From positions 18,592 to 82,591 of the forward strand of contig JAMFRU010000051.1 of assembly GCA_026224875.1 (NCBI GenBank): a stretch of DNA of 64,000 nucleotides, read 5' to 3'. Below the pieces are notes generated by a model. The model was given only the letters and a program-made list of their open reading frames with translations. It was not told the origin of the DNA and did not search any database. Origin of the DNA: Acidocella sp. (lineage in GTDB: Bacteria; Pseudomonadota; Alphaproteobacteria; Acetobacterales; Acetobacteraceae). Position numbers and translations under genes: made by a program. How positions within the stretch are numbered: the stretch's first letter is position 1; every line of letters begins with the position of its first letter. Of this stretch, positions 53,628 through 62,423 are shown one piece after another.

Positions 53628-54763
53628 CCAGAATCTTCATCATCGCCGGCGAAGCCAGCGGCGACGTCCTCGGCCACCGCCTGATGACCGCCCTGCACCG
53701 TCGTGATCCCGGCATCTCATTCTCCGGCATCGGCGGCGCGCGCATGACGGAAGCCGGGTTGTCATCCCTCTTCCCCATGCAGGAAATCTCCTACATGGGC
53801 TTGGCCGAAATCCTACCGCACATCCTGCACCTCAAGAAGCGCATCGACGAGACCATCGCGGCCATCCGTGCGCAGAAACCAGATATTCTGGTCACCATCG
53901 ACAGCCCCGGATTCACCCTGCGCGTATTAAAAGCCATCGGTCCCGGCGGCCCCAAGCGCGTGCATTACGTCGCCCCGCAGGTCTGGGCCTGGCGCCAGAA
54001 CCGCGTAAAACATTTCCCCGGGCTGTGGGAGGAACTGCTCTGCCTGCTCCCCTTCGAGCCCGCGTTCTTCGCCCCGCACGGCCTCCACCCGGTGTTCACC
54101 GGCCACCCCGTGCTCGAATCCGGCGCCGACAAGGGTGACGCGGCAGCCTTCCGCACCCGCCACAACCTGGCCCCCGACGCCGTACCGATCATGCTGATGC
54201 CAGGCTCGCGCGTAACCGAAACTAAACGCCTCCTCCCCATCTTCCGCCAGACCCTGGCCCTGCTGAACGCGGAGGTAAAAAACCTCGTACCCGTACTGGC
54301 CGCCGCCGCCGGCATTGCCGATGCCGTGGCCGCCCAAACAGCCGGCTGGGCGGTGCGTCCCATCATCGTGCGCGGCGTGGCCGAGCGTTACGACGCATTC
54401 GCCGCCTGCAAAGCCGCGCTGACCAAATCCGGCACCTCCACGCTGGAGCTTGCCATGGCCGGCGTGCCCATGGCGGTCACCTACCGCGTCAACCCCATCT
54501 CCGGCTTCCTCGGCCGCCGCCTCATCAAAATCCCCTACGTGGCGATGATCAATCTGCTCTCCGGCCGCGCTTTGGTGCCGGAACTCCTGCAGGAACAATG
54601 CCGCCCAGACGTGCTCGCCGCCACGCTGCTGACCCTGCTGCGCGCGCCCGACCAAGCCACCGCCCAGCGCGAAGGTTTCGCCGCCGCCCTCGCCAGCCTC
54701 CGCGCCCCCACCGGCGCCCCCTCCGATGCCGCCGCGCAGGCCATCCTCGCGGTTCTCAGTTAA
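53624..54763 (+). CDS. lpxB: Lipid-A-disaccharide synthase
   Basis: A 379-aa GT19 enzyme that joins UDP-diacylglucosamine and lipid X in lipid A synthesis. The N-terminal IFIIAGEASGDVLGHRLM, then SYMGLAEILPHI and VHYVAPQVWAWRQNRVK are unmistakable, and TKSGTSTLELAMAGVPM lies in the donor site. The GTG start overlaps the nitrilase stop by 4 bp (GTGA). Other lpx genes (lpxA, lpxD, lpxI) are not in the window, so this gene is separated from the usual cluster. Confidence 0.96.
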   Translation: MTRIFIIAGEASGDVLGHRLMTALHRRDPGISFSGIGGARMTEAGLSSLFPMQEISYMGLAEILPHILHLKKRIDETIAAIRAQKPDILVTIDSPGFTLRVLKAIGPGGPKRVHYVAPQVWAWRQNRVKHFPGLWEELLCLLPFEPAFFAPHGLHPVFTGHPVLESGADKGDAAAFRTRHNLAPDAVPIMLMPGSRVTETKRLLPIFRQTLALLNAEVKNLVPVLAAAAGIADAVAAQTAGWAVRPIIVRGVAERYDAFAACKAALTKSGTSTLELAMAGVPMAVTYRVNPISGFLGRRLIKIPYVAMINLLSGRALVPELLQEQCRPDVLAATLLTLLRAPDQATAQREGFAAALASLRAPTGAPSDAAAQAILAVLS

Positions 54764-54850
54764 AGACGAAGCAGTATCTTTTTGCGAACAAAAAGGTACC
54801 CAAAAAAACTTTGGCTCTTAAGGCTGAAGCCGTGAAGCGGCTTCTTACTT
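54764..54850. repeat. Three-hairpin intergenic repeat, copy 4 (degenerate)
   Basis: The left hairpin is present (54774-54783/54790-54799, one G-T pair), and the sequence CCCAAAAAAACTTTGGC continues as in copy 1. The core then stops and is replaced by a different small hairpin GAAGCCG/CGGCTTC (54826-54832/54838-54844). The right part is missing. It follows lpxB and lies before a gene on the same strand. Confidence 0.8.
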
Positions 54851-54927
54851 CACTGATTTGATAGCCAACGCCAGCCCGGTCTATACGGAGGGCGAATCAT
54901 TGCCTTTACGAGGAACACCCGAGAAAC

Positions 54928-55320
54928 ATGTCCATGCGCTTACTCAGGCGGTCGCTGCTGTATTTCTTCAGCGCCTTCTTCCTCGTCTTCGGGTTCATCG
55001 GGGTTTTTGCTCCGGCCATGCTCATACCCGAACTGCATCTGCGGCCCATTACCCTCGCCGGCCTGGGTGAGCTGCGCGGCGTTTACGGCGGCGGGTTCTT
55101 CGCCTTCGGCCTGGTCATGCTCGCGGGCCTGCGCAGCAAAACCAACGGCCCCGGCCTGCTGCTCGCCATGTGCATCATTTTTACCTGCATCGCCGTGGGC
55201 CGGCTGTTCAGCATCCTGTTCGAGCAGGATTTCGCCTTCGCCGCCCAAACCGCCATCCCCGAAATCATCATGGCTTTGTGCTGCTATTACGAAAGCCGGC
55301 CGGGGCTTGCGCGCGTATGA
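54928..55320 (+). CDS. DUF4345-like small membrane protein
   Basis: A 130-aa protein with four hydrophobic helices (starting LLYFFSAFFLVFGFIGVFAP and ending EIIMALCCYYESR). The segment GELRGVYGGGFFAFGLVM fits the small DUF4345 family of inner-membrane proteins of unknown role. A weak GAGGAA lies upstream; ATG 54928 or 54934 could start it. Its stop overlaps the next gene by 4 bp. Confidence 0.78.
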   Translation: MSMRLLRRSLLYFFSAFFLVFGFIGVFAPAMLIPELHLRPITLAGLGELRGVYGGGFFAFGLVMLAGLRSKTNGPGLLLAMCIIFTCIAVGRLFSILFEQDFAFAAQTAIPEIIMALCCYYESRPGLARV

Positions 55321-55889
55321 TCGAGCCGCCCCCTAAAACCTTTGGCCGCGCCACCCAGACCGAGGCGGAAGTTGATGCCGAGCCGTTCGACTTCAACGCA
55401 TTGCGCGGCGGCCCGGCCGACGATGCCGCGGACTATCCGCGCTGGATGCTCCCCATACTGGCCGCCACCTTCCTCGGCATTCTGCTGGGCGCGATCTACT
55501 TCATCCATGTCACGCTGGCGTTCAAAACCGCGGTCATGCTCAACGTCACGGACATCTTCGGCCCCTATCCGGATTTCGCCGTCATCTTCGTTATGATCCC
55601 GGCCTTCTGCGGTCCGTTTTATTTCCTCATCGATTATTTGCGGATCAAAACAAACATCAATCCCTATACCAGCCCGCAGGGCATCGCCGGCACCATCGTG
55701 CTGTTCCTGGTGCTGGGCTCGCTCAGCCTGCTTCCAGTCAGCCTCATCCGCCACCACAGCAGCGCCTTCGCCAGGGCGCATGGCTACGTCAGATGCTCCA
55801 GCCCGTTCGACCCGCAGCATATCCGCGTGTTCGCGCTAAAATCCTATGTCGACACCTATGGCTGCCCCACCTACACCGTGCCGCAGTAG
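55317..55889 (+). CDS. Hypothetical membrane protein
   Basis: A 190-aa protein not recognised by family. An acidic cytoplasmic-looking N-terminus of about 45 residues is followed by three hydrophobic helices (PILAATFLGILLGAIYFIHV, VIFVMIPAFCGPFYFLIDYL, TIVLFLVLGSLSLLPVSLI) and a C-terminal tail with two cysteines (C-S-S-P and Y-G-C-P). Its ATG overlaps the DUF4345-like gene by 4 bp, so they are cotranslated. It is convergent with tyrS. Confidence 0.75.
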   Translation: MIEPPPKTFGRATQTEAEVDAEPFDFNALRGGPADDAADYPRWMLPILAATFLGILLGAIYFIHVTLAFKTAVMLNVTDIFGPYPDFAVIFVMIPAFCGPFYFLIDYLRIKTNINPYTSPQGIAGTIVLFLVLGSLSLLPVSLIRHHSSAFARAHGYVRCSSPFDPQHIRVFALKSYVDTYGCPTYTVPQ

Positions 55890-55892
55890 CTG

Positions 55893-57125
55893 TTAGCCCA
55901 GCCGCACCAGCACATGCTGCTTCTTGCCCGCCGAGAGCTTTTGTTCCGGCTTGGGCGCAATCAGCAACCCTTCATCCGTAATCACCACATCATCAAGCCT
56001 GGCCCCGCCACCGCGGATCAACCGCCGCGCCTCGCCATTGCTAGCGGCCAGCCCCGCGCGCACCAGCAGCGCAAACGCCGGCAGCCCCGGCCCAAATTCC
56101 TGCGCTGGTATCACCACGCTCGGCAGCCCCTCGGCCGCAACCCCATGCTCGAATAATTTGCGTGCCGCCTCAGCCGCCTCTACAGCCGCCGCGCGCCCAT
56201 GCGCCAAAGCGGTCGCCTCCGTCGCCAGCACAATCTTTGCCGCATTGATCTCGGCGCCACCCAGCGCCTCCAGCCGGGCAATCTCATCCAGCCCCACATC
56301 GGTAAACAGCCGCAAAAACCGGCCGACATCGGCATCCTCGGTGTTGCGCCAAAACTGCCAGTAATTATACGGGCTCAGTTTATCAGCCGTCAGCCACACC
56401 GCCCCCGAAGCACTCTTGCCCATTTTGGCGCCCGAAGCGGTGGTGATCAGCGGCGTCGTCAGCCCAAACACGCTCTTCTGATCCGTCCGGCGCACCAGCT
56501 CGATACCGGATACAATATTGCCCCACTGATCAGACCCGCCGAACTGCACCACCACATTCTCGCGCCGCAACAGCTCGCGAAAATCGTAAGATTGCAAAAT
56601 CGAGTAATTGAATTCTAGAAATGTCAGCCCCTGCTCGCGATCGAGCCGCGACTTCACGCTATCGAATGACAGCATGCGGTTGATTGAGAAATGCACGCCA
56701 ACTTCGCGCAACAGCCCGATGTAGGAGAGCTCGTCCAACCACTCCGCGTTGTTCACCAGAATGGCGTCATTCGGCCCTTCGCCAAAATTGACGAATTGCT
56801 GCAGGTTTTTGCGGATCCCTACCATATTGGCGCCGATCTGCTCATCCGAGAGCAACTGCCGTGCCTCTTCGCGAAACGAAGGATCGCCGATCCGCGTGGT
56901 CCCACCACCCATCAACGCCACCGGACGATGCCCATGGCGCTGAAACAGCCGCAGCAGCATAATCGGGATCATATGCCCAACATGCAGGCTATCCGCCGTC
57001 AGATCGAACCCGGCATACCCAGCGATGACTCCATTTGCACAGGCCTCGTCCAACGCCGCCTCGTCGGTGCATTGAAACACAAACCCACGCGCTTTGGCCT
57101 CAGCCAGAAACCCACTTTTCGCCAT
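55893..57125 (-). CDS. tyrS: Tyrosyl-tRNA synthetase
   Basis: A 410-aa class I aminoacyl-tRNA synthetase. The HIGH-equivalent is H-V-G-H in [11 protein letters not shown], and the KMSKS loop is [24 protein letters not shown] is the tyrosine-specific signature, and the C-terminal S4-like RNA-binding domain has [17 protein letters not shown] 57125 follows AGGAG by seven bases. It is divergent from anmK. Confidence 0.97.
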   Translation of the reverse strand: MAKSGFLAEAKARGFVFQCTDEAALDEACANGVIAGYAGFDLTADSLHVGHMIPIMLLRLFQRHGHRPVALMGGGTTRIGDPSFREEARQLLSDEQIGANMVGIRKNLQQFVNFGEGPNDAILVNNAEWLDELSYIGLLREVGVHFSINRMLSFDSVKSRLDREQGLTFLEFNYSILQSYDFRELLRRENVVVQFGGSDQWGNIVSGIELVRRTDQKSVFGLTTPLITTASGAKMGKSASGAVWLTADKLSPYNYWQFWRNTEDADVGRFLRLFTDVGLDEIARLEALGGAEINAAKIVLATEATALAHGRAAAVEAAEAARKLFEHGVAAEGLPSVVIPAQEFGPGLPAFALLVRAGLAASNGEARRLIRGGGARLDDVVITDEGLLIAPKPEQKLSAGKKQHVLVRLG

Positions 57126-57232
57126 CACAGCACTCCTATGCGCTGCCGGGTAGCACAGACGCCCCTGCAGGCAAAAGCCGCCAGCCCGGCTGACCCTTAA
57201 CGCTGCCCATCCGAGCGCGTATCACATCATCC

Positions 57233-58336
57233 ATGAGTACCGAAGCCCCACGCACCGAAACCACCGCCGAGCCGATTCGCGCCATCGGCCTGATGTCCGG
57301 CACCTCGCTGGACGGGATCGACGCCGCCTGGCTGATGACCGACGGCGAGCGCATCACCCAGCTCGGCCCCAGCGCCACCCTGCGTTTCGAGGACGATCTG
57401 CGCGCCGGCCTGCGCCATCTGCTCGACCTCGCCCCCACCATCGCCGCCGATGACCCCTTCCTACTGGCCACCGAAGAACGCCTCACCCGCGACCATGCGC
57501 TCGCCGTCGGGCTTATGGGGCAAGGTGCCGACGTCATCGGCTTCCACGGCCAGACCATATTGCACCAGCCCGAACACCACCGCACCTGGCAGATCGGCGA
57601 TGCCGCGCTCCTCGCCCGCATCGCCCGCATTCCCGTGGTGCATGATTTTCGCGCGGCAGACGTCGCCGCCGGTGGCCAGGGCGCCCCCTTCGCGCCTTTG
57701 TTCCACGCCGCCATGGCGGAAAACCTGCCGAAACCGCTGCTCATCGTGAATATCGGAGGTGTCGCCAACATCACCTGGCTCGGCGAAAACGGCGAGATCG
57801 TTGCCTGCGACACCGGCCCCGGCAACGGCCCGCTCGATGATCTGGCGCAAAAATACCTGGGCAAACCATACGATAAAGACGGCGCCTTCGCCGCCTCGGG
57901 CCGCATCTACCCCGCCCGGCTGGCCGAGCTGATGAGCCACCCGTATTTTGCCGCGCCAGCGCCCAAATCGCTGGACCGGCTGACCTTCTCAAACCTCATC
58001 GCCCAGGCCACCGCCAACCTCGCCCCGGCCGATGCCGTGGCCACCCTGGCTGAATTTTCCGCCACCGCCATCGCCCAAACGCCTTTACCCGCCCCGCCCC
58101 TGCGTGTGCTGGTCGGCGGTGGCGGGCGGCATAATGCCACGCTGATGCGCCTGCTCCGCCGAAAATTCGCCGTGCCCGTGGAGCCCGTGGAGGCCGCCGG
58201 CTGGAATGGCGATGCCCTGGAAGCACAATGCTTCGCCTACCTCGCGGTACGCTCCCTGCGCGGCCTGCCGCTCTCTCTGCCCAGCACCACCGGCGTGCCG
58301 GAGCCGCTTACCGGCGGGCGGCTGACGGACCCTTAA
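57233..58336 (+). CDS. anmK: Anhydro-N-acetylmuramic acid kinase
   Basis: A 367-aa sugar kinase for cell-wall recycling that opens and phosphorylates 1,6-anhydro-MurNAc. GLMSGTSLDGIDAAW near the N-terminus, GFHGQTILHQPE, VNIGGVANITWL and CDTGPGNGPLDD are the family signatures. It is divergent from tyrS, an arrangement common in proteobacteria. The last 29 bp overlap the convergent GT87-like gene. Confidence 0.96.
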   Translation: MSTEAPRTETTAEPIRAIGLMSGTSLDGIDAAWLMTDGERITQLGPSATLRFEDDLRAGLRHLLDLAPTIAADDPFLLATEERLTRDHALAVGLMGQGADVIGFHGQTILHQPEHHRTWQIGDAALLARIARIPVVHDFRAADVAAGGQGAPFAPLFHAAMAENLPKPLLIVNIGGVANITWLGENGEIVACDTGPGNGPLDDLAQKYLGKPYDKDGAFAASGRIYPARLAELMSHPYFAAPAPKSLDRLTFSNLIAQATANLAPADAVATLAEFSATAIAQTPLPAPPLRVLVGGGGRHNATLMRLLRRKFAVPVEPVEAAGWNGDALEAQCFAYLAVRSLRGLPLSLPSTTGVPEPLTGGRLTDP

Positions 58337-59504
58337 GCTGGCGCCAGGCGACAACGGACGCCGCCGCCAGCGCCACGGGCGTGAGCAGCACGCCGGTGAG
58401 CACGGTGCCAAACACGATATAGCCCGGCCAGAGCCACAACACGCCGTCCAGCAGGGTCACGCGCCAGCCACGGTCCCAGGCCAGCGCCACCACGGCGATG
58501 GAATACCCCACCATATCCGCGGCAAAGGCATAGGGCATTATGAAAAGCGAGAGGATCAAGGTGAGGGCAATCTGTGCGATCCGGTTCGCCCCCGGCAGCC
58601 GCCATGCGCGGTACACCAGCGCCGCCGCTGCCGCCGCGCCCGCGAGCTGACACGCATAGGAAACCGGATTGCTCGCCCCCAGGCTGCGCAGCATCCAGTA
58701 AACCGAAACACCATTCGTCTGATACGCCGCGCCGAACGGGGCCTGCATGGTGCGGGCCACCATGGCCGCAGAGTTGGTGAAATACAGGCTCACGACCCGC
58801 GGGCCCAACAGCAGCATGGCAAAAACAATCAGCGCCGCGCAGGTAATACCGGCGGCCACGATCGCACGCCAGCGGCGCGCCGCCAGCCAGGCGATGGGCA
58901 CGATCACCCCAGGCTGCGGCTTCATCGTCACCAGGCCCAGCATTACCCCCGCCATTACGGGCCGGCGCTCGGCCAGCATCAGCCCCGCAAAGGCCAGGCA
59001 GCCGAGCATGCCGCCGAACTGGCCGAAGCACAGGCAGCGGTATTCGGCCGGGGAAAACATCACCAGCAGCACCACCGCCCAGGGCATGCGCAGGCAGCGC
59101 AACACCACGCCGATGCCCAAAAACGTGCCGATGTTCCAGACGTAGAACGCCACCGGAAGGGGCATGAAGGAAAGAATATAGCCGAGCGGCAATATCGGCG
59201 GCGGGTAGAGCCAGTCACCCGAGCCGAAAGGATGGTGGAAATAGGCTTCCTTCCAGGCCAGAAACCCCTGGGATGAATACAGCACATCCAGCCCGTGCTG
59301 GCGCGCAAGCATGCCGGCGCACCATACATTGGTGAAATCCGCATCCGGCATTTTGTAATACGGGTAGGCGGCCAGAATATCGCCATGCACCATGGCGACA
59401 TTGTAGGACAAATAGACCACACCCAAGGTGAGCACCGCGAAGACGGCGGCTTGAACGACGTTCAAAATTGCCGTGACATATTCGTTGCGCGCTGTCTCAG
59501 CCAT
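58308..59504 (-). CDS. GT87-like (DUF2029) polytopic glycosyltransferase, second paralog
   Basis: A 398-aa multi-spanning membrane protein. The early acidic-aromatic motif DADFTNVWCAGMLARQHGLD and the WLYPPPILPLGY loop match the GT87/DUF2029 family of polyprenyl-phosphate-dependent mannosyltransferase-like proteins. GLVTMKPQPGVIVPIAWLA is another shared block. ATG 59504 follows GAGGC; it overlaps the upstream paralog's 3' end by 8 bp. It shares the same motifs with that neighbour, so the pair arose by tandem duplication. Donor and acceptor sugars are unknown. Confidence 0.85.
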   Translation of the reverse strand: MAETARNEYVTAILNVVQAAVFAVLTLGVVYLSYNVAMVHGDILAAYPYYKMPDADFTNVWCAGMLARQHGLDVLYSSQGFLAWKEAYFHHPFGSGDWLYPPPILPLGYILSFMPLPVAFYVWNIGTFLGIGVVLRCLRMPWAVVLLVMFSPAEYRCLCFGQFGGMLGCLAFAGLMLAERRPVMAGVMLGLVTMKPQPGVIVPIAWLAARRWRAIVAAGITCAALIVFAMLLLGPRVVSLYFTNSAAMVARTMQAPFGAAYQTNGVSVYWMLRSLGASNPVSYACQLAGAAAAAALVYRAWRLPGANRIAQIALTLILSLFIMPYAFAADMVGYSIAVVALAWDRGWRVTLLDGVLWLWPGYIVFGTVLTGVLLTPVALAAASVVAWRQLKGPSAARR

Positions 59505-60654
59505 GTGCGCCTCGTAATTGGCGCCCAGCCAGAGCAATCGCCACGCCCACCACCAAAGGTGTCAGCAGCAGCCCGGTCATGCCGGTGACAAGTGCTGCAT
59601 AGCCCGGCCAGAGCCATAGCAGGCCATCCAGCAAATTCACCCGCCAGTTGCGCCTTTGCACCAGCACCACCAGCGCCACGGAATAGCCAACCAAGTCTAC
59701 GCTGAACCCGTAAGGGGCGACATACAGGCCGAGGAACATGGTCAATGCGGCTTTGGTAAGATGGTCGCCGGCCCCCCGCCATACGCGATACACCGCCGCA
59801 GCGGACAAGGCGGCGGTAACCAGTTGCACCGCATAGGCCAGGGAAACACCGGCACCAAAACTGCGCAGCATCCAGAACACAGAGGTGCCGGTGAGCTGAT
59901 AGCCCTGGCCGAATTTGGCCTCGACCAGATGCGAGACGGTGCCTGGCGCGTCGTGCAGAAACGCCGCCCAGGGTGCCGCGCCAAACCACAGCAAAGGCAG
60001 TGCCACCAGCACCAGAACACACGAAGCAGCGGCCAGCAGCGTACGAAAATACCGCCCGGCCAGCACGGCGAAGGGGAGCAAAAACCCGGTTTGCGGTTTT
60101 AACGTAACCAGCCCCAAAAACACCCCGGCCAGCCAGGGCCGGCGCTCCGCCAGCACCAGCCCGGCAAAACCCAGGCAGCCGATGAGCCCGCCGATCTGCC
60201 CATAGATGAGGCTCAGCCATTCAGCCGGGCAGAACACGCCCAAAGCCACCACGCCCCAACCGAGCCCGGCCTGGCGCAGCAGCCAGACCATCATGGCCAG
60301 GCTGGCAAAGCTCCAGAGCACAAACCCCAGGCTCAGCGGGATATACGAAAACAGCGCCCCCAGAGGCAGCACCAGCGGCGGATAAATCCAGTCGTTGCGC
60401 ACGGCGGGGTGGCCGAAGGCGGCGGTCTTCCAAGCCGTAAACCCGTTCACATCGTAAAGTGTCGCCAGATGCCCATGCCGCACCAGCTTCCCGGCGCTCC
60501 ATAGATTGCTGAAATCCCCGGTCGGCAGGCCCAAAACCCCGTCCGGTGCCGTGCGGGGCAAAAACTTGGCAGCCTCGATATGCCCGCAGAACAGCAGCAG
60601 CAGAAGAAGAAGAAGGGTAAACACCAGGCCCTGGGCGGCACGGGCGATACTCAT
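59497..60654 (-). CDS. GT87-like (DUF2029) polytopic glycosyltransferase, first paralog
   Basis: A 385-aa membrane protein with the same pattern as the next gene: GDFSNLWSAGKLVRHG, WIYPPLVLPLGALFSYIP, CPAEWLSLIYGQIGGLIG and GLVTLKPQTGFLLPFAVLA. The acidic D-F after the first helix is the probable catalytic or metal site of GT-C-type enzymes. It overlaps the GT-C-like gene upstream by 4 bp. The operon order is FMN-oxidoreductase, GT-C-like protein, GT87-1, GT87-2. It should act on a lipid-linked sugar at the periplasmic face of the inner membrane. Confidence 0.85.
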   Translation of the reverse strand: MSIARAAQGLVFTLLLLLLLLFCGHIEAAKFLPRTAPDGVLGLPTGDFSNLWSAGKLVRHGHLATLYDVNGFTAWKTAAFGHPAVRNDWIYPPLVLPLGALFSYIPLSLGFVLWSFASLAMMVWLLRQAGLGWGVVALGVFCPAEWLSLIYGQIGGLIGCLGFAGLVLAERRPWLAGVFLGLVTLKPQTGFLLPFAVLAGRYFRTLLAAASCVLVLVALPLLWFGAAPWAAFLHDAPGTVSHLVEAKFGQGYQLTGTSVFWMLRSFGAGVSLAYAVQLVTAALSAAAVYRVWRGAGDHLTKAALTMFLGLYVAPYGFSVDLVGYSVALVVLVQRRNWRVNLLDGLLWLWPGYAALVTGMTGLLLTPLVVGVAIALAGRQLRGAHG

Positions 60655-62423
60655 TGCGCGACCTTGTAAAGCACCCAGCCATCCGCATCATGCCGCGCCG
60701 GTGTCAGCCAGCTTGGCACGTCGCCTTCCTCCAGCGCGTCCCACAACGTGGTTTTGGGCAGGTTCTGGACCAGAATATAACGCCCTGGACGCGGGCAGAA
60801 CAAAACCCATTGCACCCCGGCGGCCCGAAATTCCGGCGGCACCGCCGCCCCCGGCACCACGCGCCAGGCAGCTCTGTCGCGCATAAAAGCCGGCACACCA
60901 TGCTGGTACAGCGAGCCCACCGTCAGCACCTGGGTGCGGTACAACAGCTCAGGCGTATCCTCCACCTGGGCCAGCACCACCTGCCCCGCGTACGGTGCCA
61001 GCAGTGGTGCCACCCGGCGCAGGCTGCAACTTGGATAGCTCCGTACCGCAACCCCCTTCACCGGCACCGCGGCAGGTGCCCCAGGCACCGCCATGGCGGT
61101 TACCAACGGCACCGCCAGCACCAATATGGCGTAGGCACTGCGCGCAGCACTTGCCAGCACCGGCCGTGCTGCCAGCGCCGCGCTTATCTCGCTCATCGCC
61201 ACCGGCAGCATTGCCGCCCCCAACAACGCCGAGAAGCCGACAAACAGCAGGAATTTCGCGCCCAGCACCAGGCACACCACACCGCACGCCGCTATGTAGA
61301 GCCACAACACCCTATGCCGCTGCGGCGCCCCGAGCATGGCGGCTGAGGCCATCGCTCCAAAATCCACGCGCTGCGGCCCCAGCCCGCGCCATAGCGCATA
61401 GGCCACGGCACAGAACCCAGGCAGTAAAAACACCACCAGCGCTGCGCCATGCACCGGCTGCTGCTCGGAAATCGGCCCGAAAAACACCTTAGCCTGGTCA
61501 GGCGGCAAGATGCCGTAGGGCCCCATGGCGACGCGCGGGAACGCCGCAATCCACCCAACCATCAGCCCGCCCAGCAGCAGCAGCCCCACCGGCCCGCGCC
61601 CACGCCCCAGCCGGTCCTGCACCCGCGCCAGTAGCGCCGTGCCCGCCAGCAGCAGTAGCCCCAAGGCAACGTACACGTAGGAGAGCCGGTCCACCGCCGC
61701 CACGCCATAACCGCCGCCCGGCGGGTCAACGAACAGCGCCACCCCCAGAACATCGAAAAACCCCGAGGCAGCACCCAGCAGCACCACCCCATTGGGCCGC
61801 TGCCACCAACGCAGTACCAGCGCCAAATAGGCGGCCAGAACAAACGGCATGGTCTCCGGCGTCAGCCATATCGCGAAGCCGCCCGAGATTCCGGCCAGAA
61901 ACCCCGTCCACCGGTCACCGCGCCAGGCCCGCACCACGCAGCCGGCTGTAAGGCCGATCATCACCAGGAGCAGGATATGGTAGCCCACCACCCCCGGCCC
62001 CGCGATGGTGGTAAAGCCAGGTAACACCGCCGCCGCGGCCGCTGCCGTCCATAAATACCGCCGCGCCGCGAACGGCTCCACAGCCCAGGCCAGCACAACG
62101 CCCAAAAACCCGGCACCAAGCGGCCCCAGCAGCACGCCAGCCACATAAAGCGCCTTATGCCAGCCGAGAAACAACGCGAATGGTGCCGCCATCAGCCACA
62201 GCAATATATCCAGCAGCCGCGACCACTCCACATACACGCCGGCCCCGGAATCATCGCGCGCCACGGTCACCACCAGATGCCCCGCCCGCACCCCCTGCTC
62301 AATCCGCAGCAGCCGCATATAACTATCCGGATCGTTCAGGCTCCCCGCAAACACGGCCGGCCATTCATGCGACCCCATAACGATATTAAGCCCTGCCGCC
62401 AGCAGGAACAGCAGCAAATACAT
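60651..62423 (-). CDS. GT-C-like (STT3/PMT-type) membrane protein
   Basis: A 590-aa polytopic protein. After the first helix comes LNDPDSYMRLLRIEQG, an acidic loop with a D-P-D motif, and then YVEWSRLLDILLW; this resembles bacterial STT3/oligosaccharyltransferase-like GT-C proteins, which use such acidic residues in catalysis. Many helices follow, and a soluble periplasmic C-terminal domain begins near residue 455 (RSYPSCSLRRVAPLLAPY). Its ATG shares a base with the stop of the upstream FMN enzyme (TGATG), and its stop overlaps the GT87 gene. The exact transferase activity is unknown. Confidence 0.72.
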   Translation of the reverse strand: MYLLLFLLAAGLNIVMGSHEWPAVFAGSLNDPDSYMRLLRIEQGVRAGHLVVTVARDDSGAGVYVEWSRLLDILLWLMAAPFALFLGWHKALYVAGVLLGPLGAGFLGVVLAWAVEPFAARRYLWTAAAAAAVLPGFTTIAGPGVVGYHILLLVMIGLTAGCVVRAWRGDRWTGFLAGISGGFAIWLTPETMPFVLAAYLALVLRWWQRPNGVVLLGAASGFFDVLGVALFVDPPGGGYGVAAVDRLSYVYVALGLLLLAGTALLARVQDRLGRGRGPVGLLLLGGLMVGWIAAFPRVAMGPYGILPPDQAKVFFGPISEQQPVHGAALVVFLLPGFCAVAYALWRGLGPQRVDFGAMASAAMLGAPQRHRVLWLYIAACGVVCLVLGAKFLLFVGFSALLGAAMLPVAMSEISAALAARPVLASAARSAYAILVLAVPLVTAMAVPGAPAAVPVKGVAVRSYPSCSLRRVAPLLAPYAGQVVLAQVEDTPELLYRTQVLTVGSLYQHGVPAFMRDRAAWRVVPGAAVPPEFRAAGVQWVLFCPRPGRYILVQNLPKTTLWDALEEGDVPSWLTPARHDADGWVLYKVAQ

